A stretch of 38,026 nt of DNA. Origin: a virus. A program made the translations under genes and the position numbers. The notes under the pieces are model-generated. The model was not told where the DNA came from, did not search any database, and saw only the letters and a program-made list of their open reading frames with translations. The stretch spans positions 1 to 38,026 of the IMG/VR virus record IMGVR_UViG_3300031576_000179. The stretch is one strand, 5' to 3'. Positions 20,559 through 27,863 of this stretch are shown here, one piece after another (position 1 is the first letter of the stretch; each line of letters begins with the position of its first letter).

Positions 20559-21609
20559 TCCCCGAGAAGAAGAGGAACGAAGAAAGCGTCCGGGAGGAAT
20601 TCCTCCTGCCGTACTTCTCGGAGCTTCTCGTATGGTTCCTGAACTTTTTGGTTCTGCGACAACTGCTGCTCAGGGCCTTGGCGCCATTCCTTCTTATATG
20701 TCTGGAGCGCAGGCTGGACTGGAGTCTGTAATGGCTGGACCAACGATTGAATCCGCAGCTCTTCAGGGACTTCCTTCCATGCCCTGGACTTCCCCTCTTG
20801 GCTCTTGGGGTCTTCCCGTGGGCGCGCTTGGGGCTTATCAAGCCTATCAAGGACTAAAAAAAGGAAAGCCCATGCAAAGTGGTATCGGGGGAGCAATGAT
20901 TGGAGCCTCAATAGGTGGTCCTCCCGGTGCGCTAATCGGTGGTGTTGTGGGCGGCGCTGGCGGTTTGATCTCTGGTCTGTTTGATAAGGATATGTACAAG
21001 ACCGAAGGAGATAGGCTTAGAAAGCTTCAAGAGGCTGGAGTTAATATTCCAAAAGAACTATCCCTTCCTATGAATCTTACCGCGGGGCGGAGCAAGGAAG
21101 AACTTGTGGCCCAAGAGCGGGCCAAAGAAGCCGCTGGTCAATATTCTAATGTAAAGTTTGCCCAATCTAGAAATGAAGCCGATCTTAAGCCCGAAGATAT
21201 TTGGGGCTATTCAGCTTTTCTTAAAAAAGATCCAGAATGGTTAACTGGCTTTTCGGAAGATGATAGGCGCAAGGTTGCTCAGAAAGCTTTAGACCTTGGC
21301 CTTGTAAGAGAACACCATGGCACAATCGATATAGGCGAATCTCCCGAACTTGATGAATTTATGCAGGGTGTGAAGGGCGTGGAAGCGGCCGCTCCTACAG
21401 AAGCTGGACAAAGAAGAGTTACGTCCGAAGGGAGAAGAAAAAGAAGGCGTCGCAGGGAGGAAGTTGCCCCCCCGCCGACTATGCCCACACCCCAAGTTAG
21501 TCCACCTCTTACTATAGCACCACCTTCCGCCCGTTCTTCTCTTGATGAGCTAGCAGAGGCGTATGCTAGGATTTTTAGAGAAAATCAACAAATGCCAGGC
21601 ACTTATTAA
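20551..21609 (+). CDS. 352-aa virion protein with glycine-zipper membrane segment
   Basis: I chose ATG 20551 because GAAGAGG precedes it and it overlaps the previous stop by only eight bases. Residues about 105-145 are a glycine zipper (GIGGAMIGASIGGPPGALIG, then GVVGGAGGLISGLF), the kind of segment used by ejection proteins to cross membranes. The middle is helical, with a motif EDIWGYSAFLKKDPEWLTGF. The C-terminus repeats the module of the 281-aa protein: GRRKRRRRRE, MPTPQVSPPLTIA, then SSLDELAEAYARIFREN. It is probably an ejected or tail-interior protein. Confidence 0.6.
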   Translation: MVSPREEEERRKRPGGIPPAVLLGASRMVPELFGSATTAAQGLGAIPSYMSGAQAGLESVMAGPTIESAALQGLPSMPWTSPLGSWGLPVGALGAYQAYQGLKKGKPMQSGIGGAMIGASIGGPPGALIGGVVGGAGGLISGLFDKDMYKTEGDRLRKLQEAGVNIPKELSLPMNLTAGRSKEELVAQERAKEAAGQYSNVKFAQSRNEADLKPEDIWGYSAFLKKDPEWLTGFSEDDRRKVAQKALDLGLVREHHGTIDIGESPELDEFMQGVKGVEAAAPTEAGQRRVTSEGRRKRRRRREEVAPPPTMPTPQVSPPLTIAPPSARSSLDELAEAYARIFRENQQMPGTY

Positions 21610-21618
21610 GGAGAATTT

Positions 21619-21843
21619 ATGCCCAAAGAAATGTTAATGAAAATGGCTGAAAAGCTACAAGAAATGTCCTCAGAACTTGAAAGTTATGCCAATAAAATGG
21701 AGGAAGAGCCCGAAAAAGAAGAAGAAAGCGATATTGCGAATGAGGGGAGTAGCCATCTTTTTGGTGAGAAAAATGAAGGGGGCGGAGAAAAGATGAGAAT
21801 GGCCGCAAGCGCTATTAGAAAGGGCATGAGTAAGAAATATTAG
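21619..21843 (+). CDS. 74-aa acidic helical protein
   Basis: Strong ribosome binding site (TAAGGAG). It begins MPKEMLMKMAEKLQEMSSELESY, a methionine-rich amphipathic helix, then a Glu-rich linker and a short basic C-terminal helix (MRMAASAIRKGMSKKY). It lies between the two module-bearing genes and the adaptor. It resembles small assembly or chaperone-like phage proteins in composition only. Confidence 0.6.
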   Translation: MPKEMLMKMAEKLQEMSSELESYANKMEEEPEKEEESDIANEGSSHLFGEKNEGGGEKMRMAASAIRKGMSKKY

Positions 21844-21851
21844 GCGATAAT

Positions 21852-22805
21852 ATGGGTAGTAATATGAAATATGTCGGCGATCAGATAACGGTCGTACGGC
21901 GTGACACTAGAAACGAGGATGTTCCTACTGCCGCATCCCAGGTTGGGATAGAGACGGCAGATATTCTTCGCTACCTTAACTATGCTCAAGAGAGGCTTCA
22001 ATCTTTAATTCTAGTCTCATCCCCTCAGACTTTTCAGGCTGAGAAAATAATTTCTCTTGTGATAGATCAAGAGGCTTATACGATTTCAGATAGAGTTTTT
22101 GCGGGAGAGAGGATTGTTAATGTTGAATATTCTCCAACAGGAGATATTTCTAATTATTATGAAATCTTTGAAAGAGCGCTTAGTTATAGAAATACCTATA
22201 ATCAGACTAATCCCACTTTCTATATAAGAAGGAATGGACAGATTCTTTTAAATCCAATCCCCAATCAAGCGACAGGAAAGATTCGCGTTACCTATGAACG
22301 TCAATTGGACACCACGGATATTCGACGTGGACAGATTGACGTTATAACTCTTAGTTCAACTCAACTTACGGCTCTTACCCTTGACATCGCGACAGACGAC
22401 GACGTGGCTCTGGAGGCAGCCCAATATCTTTGTATCAACGATAAGTATGGTACTGTTAAGATGTATAACATTCCAATTACGAGCTATAATGATACTACAG
22501 GAGTTGTGACTCTTCCCGCTTTTACTTTCGCTTCTGGCGAGACTGGTGCGGTAGATAACTACGTAACCGTTGGTCAGTATACAACGACTCATTCAAAGCT
22601 TCATGATATCTGCGAGCGCTACTTGGAGACCTATGCTGCGATGAAAGTTTTTAAAAGAGACTCTTCTTCTGATGCTGCCGACTTCGCAAGAGATCTAGAT
22701 GCCATGGAATCCGATATCATAAGAACCTATCAAGAAGCAGATAAAGATGAAAAGGACATCCAGATTTCAAATGAATCTTTGATGCTTGGGGGGTGGGGGG
22801 TCTAG
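21852..22805 (+). CDS. Head-to-tail adaptor-like protein
   Basis: This 317-aa protein has an N-terminal helical segment (ADILRYLNYAQERLQSLILVSS), a beta domain containing EQAYTISDRVFAGERIVNVEYSP-like strands, and a C-terminal helical pair (HDICERYLETYAAMKVFKRDSSSDAADFARDLDAMESDI). The helix, beta insertion, helix layout matches portal-bound adaptor or gatekeeper proteins of short-tailed phages (T7 gp11 or P22 gp4 role). Position before the fibre and nozzle genes agrees. Assignment by fold texture and context. Confidence 0.6.
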   Translation: MGSNMKYVGDQITVVRRDTRNEDVPTAASQVGIETADILRYLNYAQERLQSLILVSSPQTFQAEKIISLVIDQEAYTISDRVFAGERIVNVEYSPTGDISNYYEIFERALSYRNTYNQTNPTFYIRRNGQILLNPIPNQATGKIRVTYERQLDTTDIRRGQIDVITLSSTQLTALTLDIATDDDVALEAAQYLCINDKYGTVKMYNIPITSYNDTTGVVTLPAFTFASGETGAVDNYVTVGQYTTTHSKLHDICERYLETYAAMKVFKRDSSSDAADFARDLDAMESDIIRTYQEADKDEKDIQISNESLMLGGWGV

Positions 22806-22806
22806 A

Positions 22807-23259
22807 ATGAAAAAGTGTAGTACTTGCAAAGAAGTTAAAGGATTGTTGGAGTTTCACAAAAACCGCGAAACTCGTGACGGCTTACAAAACGTTTGTAAGG
22901 TTTGTAAGCATGGCTATCACTTAGCCAAGCCCTGGCTAGCGAGGGCGCGAAATAAGAAATATAAAAAGCTCAATAAAGAGCAAGTAAATGCAGGGGGGAG
23001 GCGTAGGGCAAAAAATCATCCGGAGTGGGCAAGGAGGGGCGCGGCCAAACAAAGAGCTACTAGATCGGAGAACGTTAGGGCTAGAAAGCTGCCCTACAAA
23101 GCAGTTAAGAGGAGGGAGCTTGCTAGGGGCGTTTGTTTAGTTTGTCGGGTCCCCAGGGCCGAAGCTCATCATTCCGATTATAGCAAGCCCCTTGAGGTAG
23201 TTTGGTTGTGTAGAATTCATCACAGGGCGTGGCATAGAATTTTTAGAATAGAGAGCTAA
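22807..23259 (+). CDS. HNH-endonuclease-like zinc protein
   Basis: This protein of about 150 aa starts at ATG 22807, just after the adaptor stop. An N-terminal zinc ribbon (CSTC at 4-7, CKVC at 30-33) of the type fused to many HNH nucleases is followed by a long basic linker (Arg/Lys-rich). The C-terminal block is CLVCRVPRAEAHHSDYSKP, then LCRIHHRAWH, that is, the CxxC, AHH and HH features of an HNH-type site. Free-standing HNH genes inserted between structural genes are usually homing endonucleases. It is unrelated in style to its neighbours. Confidence 0.75.
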   Translation: MKKCSTCKEVKGLLEFHKNRETRDGLQNVCKVCKHGYHLAKPWLARARNKKYKKLNKEQVNAGGRRRAKNHPEWARRGAAKQRATRSENVRARKLPYKAVKRRELARGVCLVCRVPRAEAHHSDYSKPLEVVWLCRIHHRAWHRIFRIES

Positions 23260-23261
23260 CT

Positions 23262-23456
23262 GTGGTTTTGAGTGACATTGTTTACATGCTTAGAGAGGTA
23301 CATACGGCCATGGGCTCTTTGCACATTGAAGGCAATGATGCGGAACTACTTACGACTCTAAGAAATAAACTTGGGATTATAGTAAATGCGCTAGTTGAAA
23401 AGCCCGTACAGCAAATTAACGAGGTGAGCGACGAACGGGGGGAGCGAAATGTCTGA
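23262..23456 (+). CDS. 64-aa helical protein
   Basis: It starts at GTG 23262 (MVLSDIVYMLREVHTAMG), two bases after the HNH-like stop, with GAGAG upstream. It is predicted all-helical (DAELLTTLRNKLGIIVNALVEKPVQQ). Its last codons overlap the ATG of the fibre-like gene by 8 bases. The overlap and spacing favour a genuine small gene. No family recognised. Confidence 0.5.
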   Translation: MVLSDIVYMLREVHTAMGSLHIEGNDAELLTTLRNKLGIIVNALVEKPVQQINEVSDERGERNV

Positions 23457-24054
23457 AACATTATCCTCGGGCCTAACACTCACCATTCCTCTTAGGGGCG
23501 AAGTTAATTGGGAAACAGTTGTAAGAACCGCATTCTCGGCTATTTCCGCCCACGACCACACGGGAAGTGGCAACGGCCTTCAGATAGCCACAGCGGCTAT
23601 TGCCACGGACGCGGTAACAGACGCTAAAATTCTTCTTAGAAACGCTCAGTTTCTAAGAGGTAGAAATGCAGCAAATAGTGCTGATATTAACATTCTTGGT
23701 CTGGACGTTTCTAATAACCTGGAAATTCGCAGCACCACCGCTAAGGATATAGAGATGTTGCCAGCAGGAACTATTAGATGGCTCTTCAAATCTAATGGGA
23801 ACTTTGAACCAGATGCCGACAACAACACCAATATTGGCGTAGATACCAAGCAGGCAGCTAATGTTTACACTGTAAATCTAAACCTTGGACAGGCCGATGT
23901 TAGGCAATCTGACGGGGTTAAGGTTATAGAGATAGGAAACGCCAATACCGTACCAACTACCAACCCCACAGACGGGGGCGTTCTGTATGCCACTGCGGGA
24001 TCTTTGAGGTGGCGCGGATCGAGTGGGACCGTTACAACAATAGCCGCGGCTTAG
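23449..24054 (+). CDS. Tail-fibre-like protein
   Basis: This 201-aa protein carries a motif common in phage tail fibres and spikes: HDHTGSGNGLQIATAAIATDAVTDAKILLRNAQFLRGRNAA (about residues 36-75). After it comes a beta-rich, repetitive C-terminal part (NADNNTNIGVDTKQAANVY-like strands, TDGGVLYATAGSLRWRGSSG), as in trimeric fibre shafts. The start at ATG 23449 overlaps the previous gene. It probably contributes to host recognition or links fibre to tail. Confidence 0.65.
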   Translation: MSETLSSGLTLTIPLRGEVNWETVVRTAFSAISAHDHTGSGNGLQIATAAIATDAVTDAKILLRNAQFLRGRNAANSADINILGLDVSNNLEIRSTTAKDIEMLPAGTIRWLFKSNGNFEPDADNNTNIGVDTKQAANVYTVNLNLGQADVRQSDGVKVIEIGNANTVPTTNPTDGGVLYATAGSLRWRGSSGTVTTIAAA

Positions 24055-24057
24055 AAT

Positions 24058-26556
24058 GTGGCAACAAGAACCATTGAAAAACGATTCGCCAAGAACTTTA
24101 GGGGCCTTGATCTAAGAGATCCGGACCTTTTAAGGAATGTTGATTACGTTCCTGAAATTAGAAACGCGGTAACCACTCCCACCGGGAATTTAGACAAACG
24201 AGCCGGTTATAAGATTAGGCTGGATAAAACCACTGCCCCCAACTTGGGCCTTTTTACTTCTGTTCACCAAAATACAACGACAGGCGCGACAACGGAAGAA
24301 GTCGTTGGTCTCACTGACAAGCTCTACAGGAGGATTGGGACTTCTGTTTTTACAGTCCAATATGTGGGTGGGGCGAGTTCTGCCACTCTTTCCTTTCGTA
24401 TTGATTCCACAACTGCAACCTTTAAATGTTATTTAGATGCCGCAGGGACGATCACTTCATTTGATGTTGGAACCGGTCTTGAAGCTGTTCCGACAACGCT
24501 AACTAGCCTTGCGGCGTCTATTGATGCTCTAGCCGACTATACTGCCACTGTGACCGCTGCGGTGGGGGGCTTTCCCGCGGGAACCACTTTTCCTTTGGTG
24601 CTTACTCAAGATATAAAAGCAGCAGCTTTTAGCTTTACCATCCATGAATGGCAGCAAGTTAACCAGACAGTTACCGACCCTTTCGATACTTATGAATCTA
24701 ATAAATATGGTTCAGATTTTCACAACGCCCATTTGCTTAACTATGAGAATTGTATATTCATAGCAACTGGATATGAAACCCTTCATAAATATGATGGACA
24801 AACGGTTTATAGGGCCGGGCTCCCGGAAGCCACCACCAATCCAACCACAGCTCTTACTGGAACCGGTTTTACGGACACAGGGGTTAATTATTTCTACCGA
24901 TATAAGCAGGTGGACAACAGAGGCAATATTAACTTTGGCGTGGAATCCGACATCTCCTCCCCCAACCTCTCTCCAGCTAACCAGAGCATCAACGTTACAG
25001 TTACAAATTCCCAGGCTGGCTCTGGATTTAACACAAACTGCGCGCTGGTAAATGGCAATCAAGTCGCTGTTACCACCATTACCGTTACTGCCTCCCCCCA
25101 CACCCTTAAAGTTTCAGATACGGCTTATTTTCTCAATAGATCGACAAGCACTTATGTTACTAGAAATGTTACTGCCGTTACCGCCACAACCATTACAATC
25201 TCTGGCACGGCGGTAAATGTAAATAATGCCGATGTTATCTCCAATAACCTTAGAATTGAAATTTATAGAAATACCGCTAGCGGTATTGTGTATGCCCTTA
25301 CGGTTGAAATACCAAATAACTCCTTTTCGGCCACACAGGTCTATACAGACGCAACTGGAACGCGTGGCGCCACCTTCGCAGATCCGATTTATCCTCCTAA
25401 CCTCCTTACTGTCAAGCCCCGATCGCTGGCGGCAGTTCAGGGAGTTCTTTGTTGCGCCGGAGATAGCGCGAACCCCAATACGGTCTATCTAAACGATGTT
25501 GAAAACCTTGAAGCATTTCCTACTGCCACGCACAGCTTTGATATTCAATCGGGGCAGACTGGCATCCTTACGGCTCTTGCTGCCGACAAAGAATCTCTTG
25601 TTTGTTTCAAATCCAAGGCCGTATATCTCATATCGGGAGATATCCCGAATCTCAATTTTAGAGTCCAAAAACTTCACGAGGGGCAGATAGGCGCATCCTC
25701 CCCTTGGACCGTTTCGGAAGTGCAAGACAATATCATTTTTTTGTGTGAACAAGGTTTTTACTCGATTCGTGATGGGTTTATTGATCAGACAAGTCCCATT
25801 GGCGATAAAATACAATCTGTCTTCTTACCCACGGAAAGCACCACTACCCACAAGCTTCGCCCCCGGCGTGCAGTTTTATATAATGATATAAAGAACGAAC
25901 GCCTTGTTGCGTATATTCCAACAGAGACCGTTTCGGGCTCAGATAGATTTCCCAACACGAATTCCCGCATCTTTGTCTTCGAATATGCTCCGGAAAAGCG
26001 CAGGTGGTTGGAATGGTACAATCTTAATATGGCTGGCGGTGTTATTACCGAGGCCGACAAGACCTGGTTTATGGCCAAGTCTTATGCTTCGGGTATGTTA
26101 AGTGGCTATGTATACGAAGCTTCCATGACCGAGACTGACTATGATTATGAAGACCACCATGAAGCTATTCAGTTTCAGTATTTCACACAATGGGACGACA
26201 ACGGGGAACCTTCGGTCTTTAAGACGGCATTAAGAGCTAAGCTTTGGAATGAGGCCACAAGTTCTGCCAATTTTTCTTTAGATGGGAAAACGGAAAGAGA
26301 TTTTCAAAGAAATATAAAGCATTCTAATTGGATCTGGGATTTTGGCACGTCCAATGCTAATGGCTGGGGAATTTTTCCTTGGGGAATTGGTCCTTGGGGC
26401 TCTCCCGTAACCTTAGAAGAAAAAATAAAGCTTAGATCTGGCAAACATAGAGCTATACGCTTTGTGCTTGAAAATAAAGACCACAACGAGAAGGTTTCGT
26501 TTAGCGGCCTGGAATATGAAGTTACGGGGACATACGGAAGGGAGATGAAAGATTAA
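24058..26556 (+). CDS. Large tail protein (nozzle-like)
   Basis: This 832-aa protein starts at GTG 24058. The N-terminus has the pattern FRGLDLRDPDLLRNVDYVPEIRNAVTTPTGNLDKRAGYK, which resembles the opening of podovirus tail tubular protein B/nozzle proteins (repeated N-x-x-x-x-x-G-x-L-x-K-R-x-G-Y). It is beta-rich and propeller-like afterwards, with SLVCFKSKAVYLISGDIPN and DNIIFLCEQGFYSIRDGF. The length is near that of T7 gp12 (794 aa). With the adaptor-like 21852 gene it would complete the short tail. The C-terminus has a Trp-rich GWGIFPWGIGPWG. Confidence 0.65.
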   Translation: MATRTIEKRFAKNFRGLDLRDPDLLRNVDYVPEIRNAVTTPTGNLDKRAGYKIRLDKTTAPNLGLFTSVHQNTTTGATTEEVVGLTDKLYRRIGTSVFTVQYVGGASSATLSFRIDSTTATFKCYLDAAGTITSFDVGTGLEAVPTTLTSLAASIDALADYTATVTAAVGGFPAGTTFPLVLTQDIKAAAFSFTIHEWQQVNQTVTDPFDTYESNKYGSDFHNAHLLNYENCIFIATGYETLHKYDGQTVYRAGLPEATTNPTTALTGTGFTDTGVNYFYRYKQVDNRGNINFGVESDISSPNLSPANQSINVTVTNSQAGSGFNTNCALVNGNQVAVTTITVTASPHTLKVSDTAYFLNRSTSTYVTRNVTAVTATTITISGTAVNVNNADVISNNLRIEIYRNTASGIVYALTVEIPNNSFSATQVYTDATGTRGATFADPIYPPNLLTVKPRSLAAVQGVLCCAGDSANPNTVYLNDVENLEAFPTATHSFDIQSGQTGILTALAADKESLVCFKSKAVYLISGDIPNLNFRVQKLHEGQIGASSPWTVSEVQDNIIFLCEQGFYSIRDGFIDQTSPIGDKIQSVFLPTESTTTHKLRPRRAVLYNDIKNERLVAYIPTETVSGSDRFPNTNSRIFVFEYAPEKRRWLEWYNLNMAGGVITEADKTWFMAKSYASGMLSGYVYEASMTETDYDYEDHHEAIQFQYFTQWDDNGEPSVFKTALRAKLWNEATSSANFSLDGKTERDFQRNIKHSNWIWDFGTSNANGWGIFPWGIGPWGSPVTLEEKIKLRSGKHRAIRFVLENKDHNEKVSFSGLEYEVTGTYGREMKD

Positions 26557-26590
26557 ATTCCTTGAACCTAAAAAATTCACTTCTTCTTCT

Positions 26591-26905
26591 TTGGTTGATG
26601 CGCTGGTGTATCTTTCCCAGGATCTTAGAAACTTTTTTAGAGATCTAACGACAGGTCTTACTAAACTTAATTTTGTAGATAATTTTTTTGGCTTTGAATT
26701 CTCTGGCACCATCGCGGCGGGGACGGAAAAGGCCATTATTAATCAGATGGGCGCAGGACACATCCCCACCGACTTTCTTATCACCTCCATCTCTGGCCAA
26801 CCTACGATAGTTAAGGGCGATACTGCTTGGACCAGTAATACCGTTTACCTTAAGAATACTGCCACTAACACGACAGCGACTTTAACAGTTTTCTTTTATA
26901 GGTGA
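26591..26905 (+). CDS. 104-117 aa tail-associated protein, uncertain start
   Basis: The body ([22 protein letters not shown], then [20 protein letters not shown]) looks like a short fibre- or collar-adaptor protein. The first standard start is TTG 26591, which has no ribosome binding site. In the same frame the preceding codons read KFLEPKKFTSSS and sound like natural sequence. They begin with ATT at 26552, seven bases after GGAAGGGAG and inside the end of the 832-aa gene. True initiation may therefore be at a rare AUU codon or by frameshifting from the upstream gene. The stop overlaps the next gene's GTG. Confidence 0.55.
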   Translation: MVDALVYLSQDLRNFFRDLTTGLTKLNFVDNFFGFEFSGTIAAGTEKAIINQMGAGHIPTDFLITSISGQPTIVKGDTAWTSNTVYLKNTATNTTATLTVFFYR

Positions 26906-27741
26906 TTGTGGCTTTGCGACTTTTAGAAATCCAATACTCAACGGCTCCTATAGCCAGCGATCTGCCTATCTACAACTCCACAACTGGGGAGTGGACTCCC
27001 GGCTCTTTGTCTTCCATTCTCGATGACGATCTTGACGCCATAGCCGCCCTTGTGGGAACAGATGGCATCTTGTGCAAGACTGCGGCCAATACTTGGGCAC
27101 TCAGACAACTTACTCAGCCCGCTGCTGGAATAACCGTAACAAATCCAAGGGGCATAGCCGGTGATATAACGCTGGTCTTGGCAAACGATCTCTCTGCTCT
27201 AGAGGCCATGGCTGGGACGGGCCTTGTTGCTAGAACCGGCGCGGAAACCTATGCTCAAAGAACAATCACTGCCGGTTCAACCAAGATTACCGTTTCAAAT
27301 GGGGGAGGCGTTGCAGGGAACCCAACAATTGATGCCGACGCTGGAGCAATAATTGCAGCCAAGGCGCCCACAAGATCTAGGGGCACTTCTGGGGTAAGTA
27401 GCACCACGTCAACAACCCTTGCTAGCCTAGTGAGTGTTTCGGTAGTTGTTTCAACGGGCGATATTGTCCTAGTAACCTCCTCTGGGGACTTTTCCGCCGA
27501 TACCGCCGATGGTTTTACCAGGCTTGACCTTTTTAGAGATAGCACAAGTCTTGGACAAGACCTTTACCATAAGCATTATAACGCTAGCGCGGGTGGAGAT
27601 AGCGCCCTTTTGACGCTTTGCACAACGGATGCTCCAGCTGCCGCAACCTATACTTATGCCCTTTACTGGGCTAGGTCGGGTGGGGTGACGGTTCACTCCT
27701 TAAGGGCCGAAATAAATGTCCTAGTATTTAAAACTCAGTAG
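26902..27741 (+). CDS. Short tail fibre protein
   Basis: This 279-aa protein starts at GTG 26902 (GTGA overlap with the previous stop) or GTG 26908. The middle carries the fibre-shaft signature [27 protein letters not shown] with a second similar segment earlier ([19 protein letters not shown]). The C-terminal 120 residues form a beta-sandwich head ([38 protein letters not shown]). The shaft plus globular tip is the normal plan of a receptor-binding fibre. It is the last tail gene before the ejection module. Confidence 0.7.
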   Translation: MIVALRLLEIQYSTAPIASDLPIYNSTTGEWTPGSLSSILDDDLDAIAALVGTDGILCKTAANTWALRQLTQPAAGITVTNPRGIAGDITLVLANDLSALEAMAGTGLVARTGAETYAQRTITAGSTKITVSNGGGVAGNPTIDADAGAIIAAKAPTRSRGTSGVSSTTSTTLASLVSVSVVVSTGDIVLVTSSGDFSADTADGFTRLDLFRDSTSLGQDLYHKHYNASAGGDSALLTLCTTDAPAAATYTYALYWARSGGVTVHSLRAEINVLVFKTQ

Positions 27742-27754
27742 TTGAGTTAAAATT
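27737..27754 (+). repeat. 18-bp direct repeat, copy 1
   Basis: AGTAGTTGAGTTAAAATT. It matches 27824-27841 at 17 of 18 positions. It starts in the last codons of the fibre gene. The pair brackets an 70-base spacer in the only sizeable gap in this part of the late arm. Confidence 0.6.
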
Positions 27755-27823
27755 TGAATTAAACTGGTCTGCGGGGACTGGGGGTTTCGTTGTTGTTGGC
27801 TTTTATCAGATATCTTAGAAGTG

Positions 27824-27841
27824 AGTACTTGAGTTAAAATT
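27824..27841 (+). repeat. 18-bp direct repeat, copy 2
   Basis: AGTACTTGAGTTAAAATT, one mismatch to copy 1 and 87 bp downstream. It lies 23 bases before the ejection-module ATG. Each copy could be a regulator site or a variant promoter element (TTGAGT resembles a -35). Confidence 0.6.
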
Positions 27842-27863
27842 AGGGAAAGACGGGATAAATACC

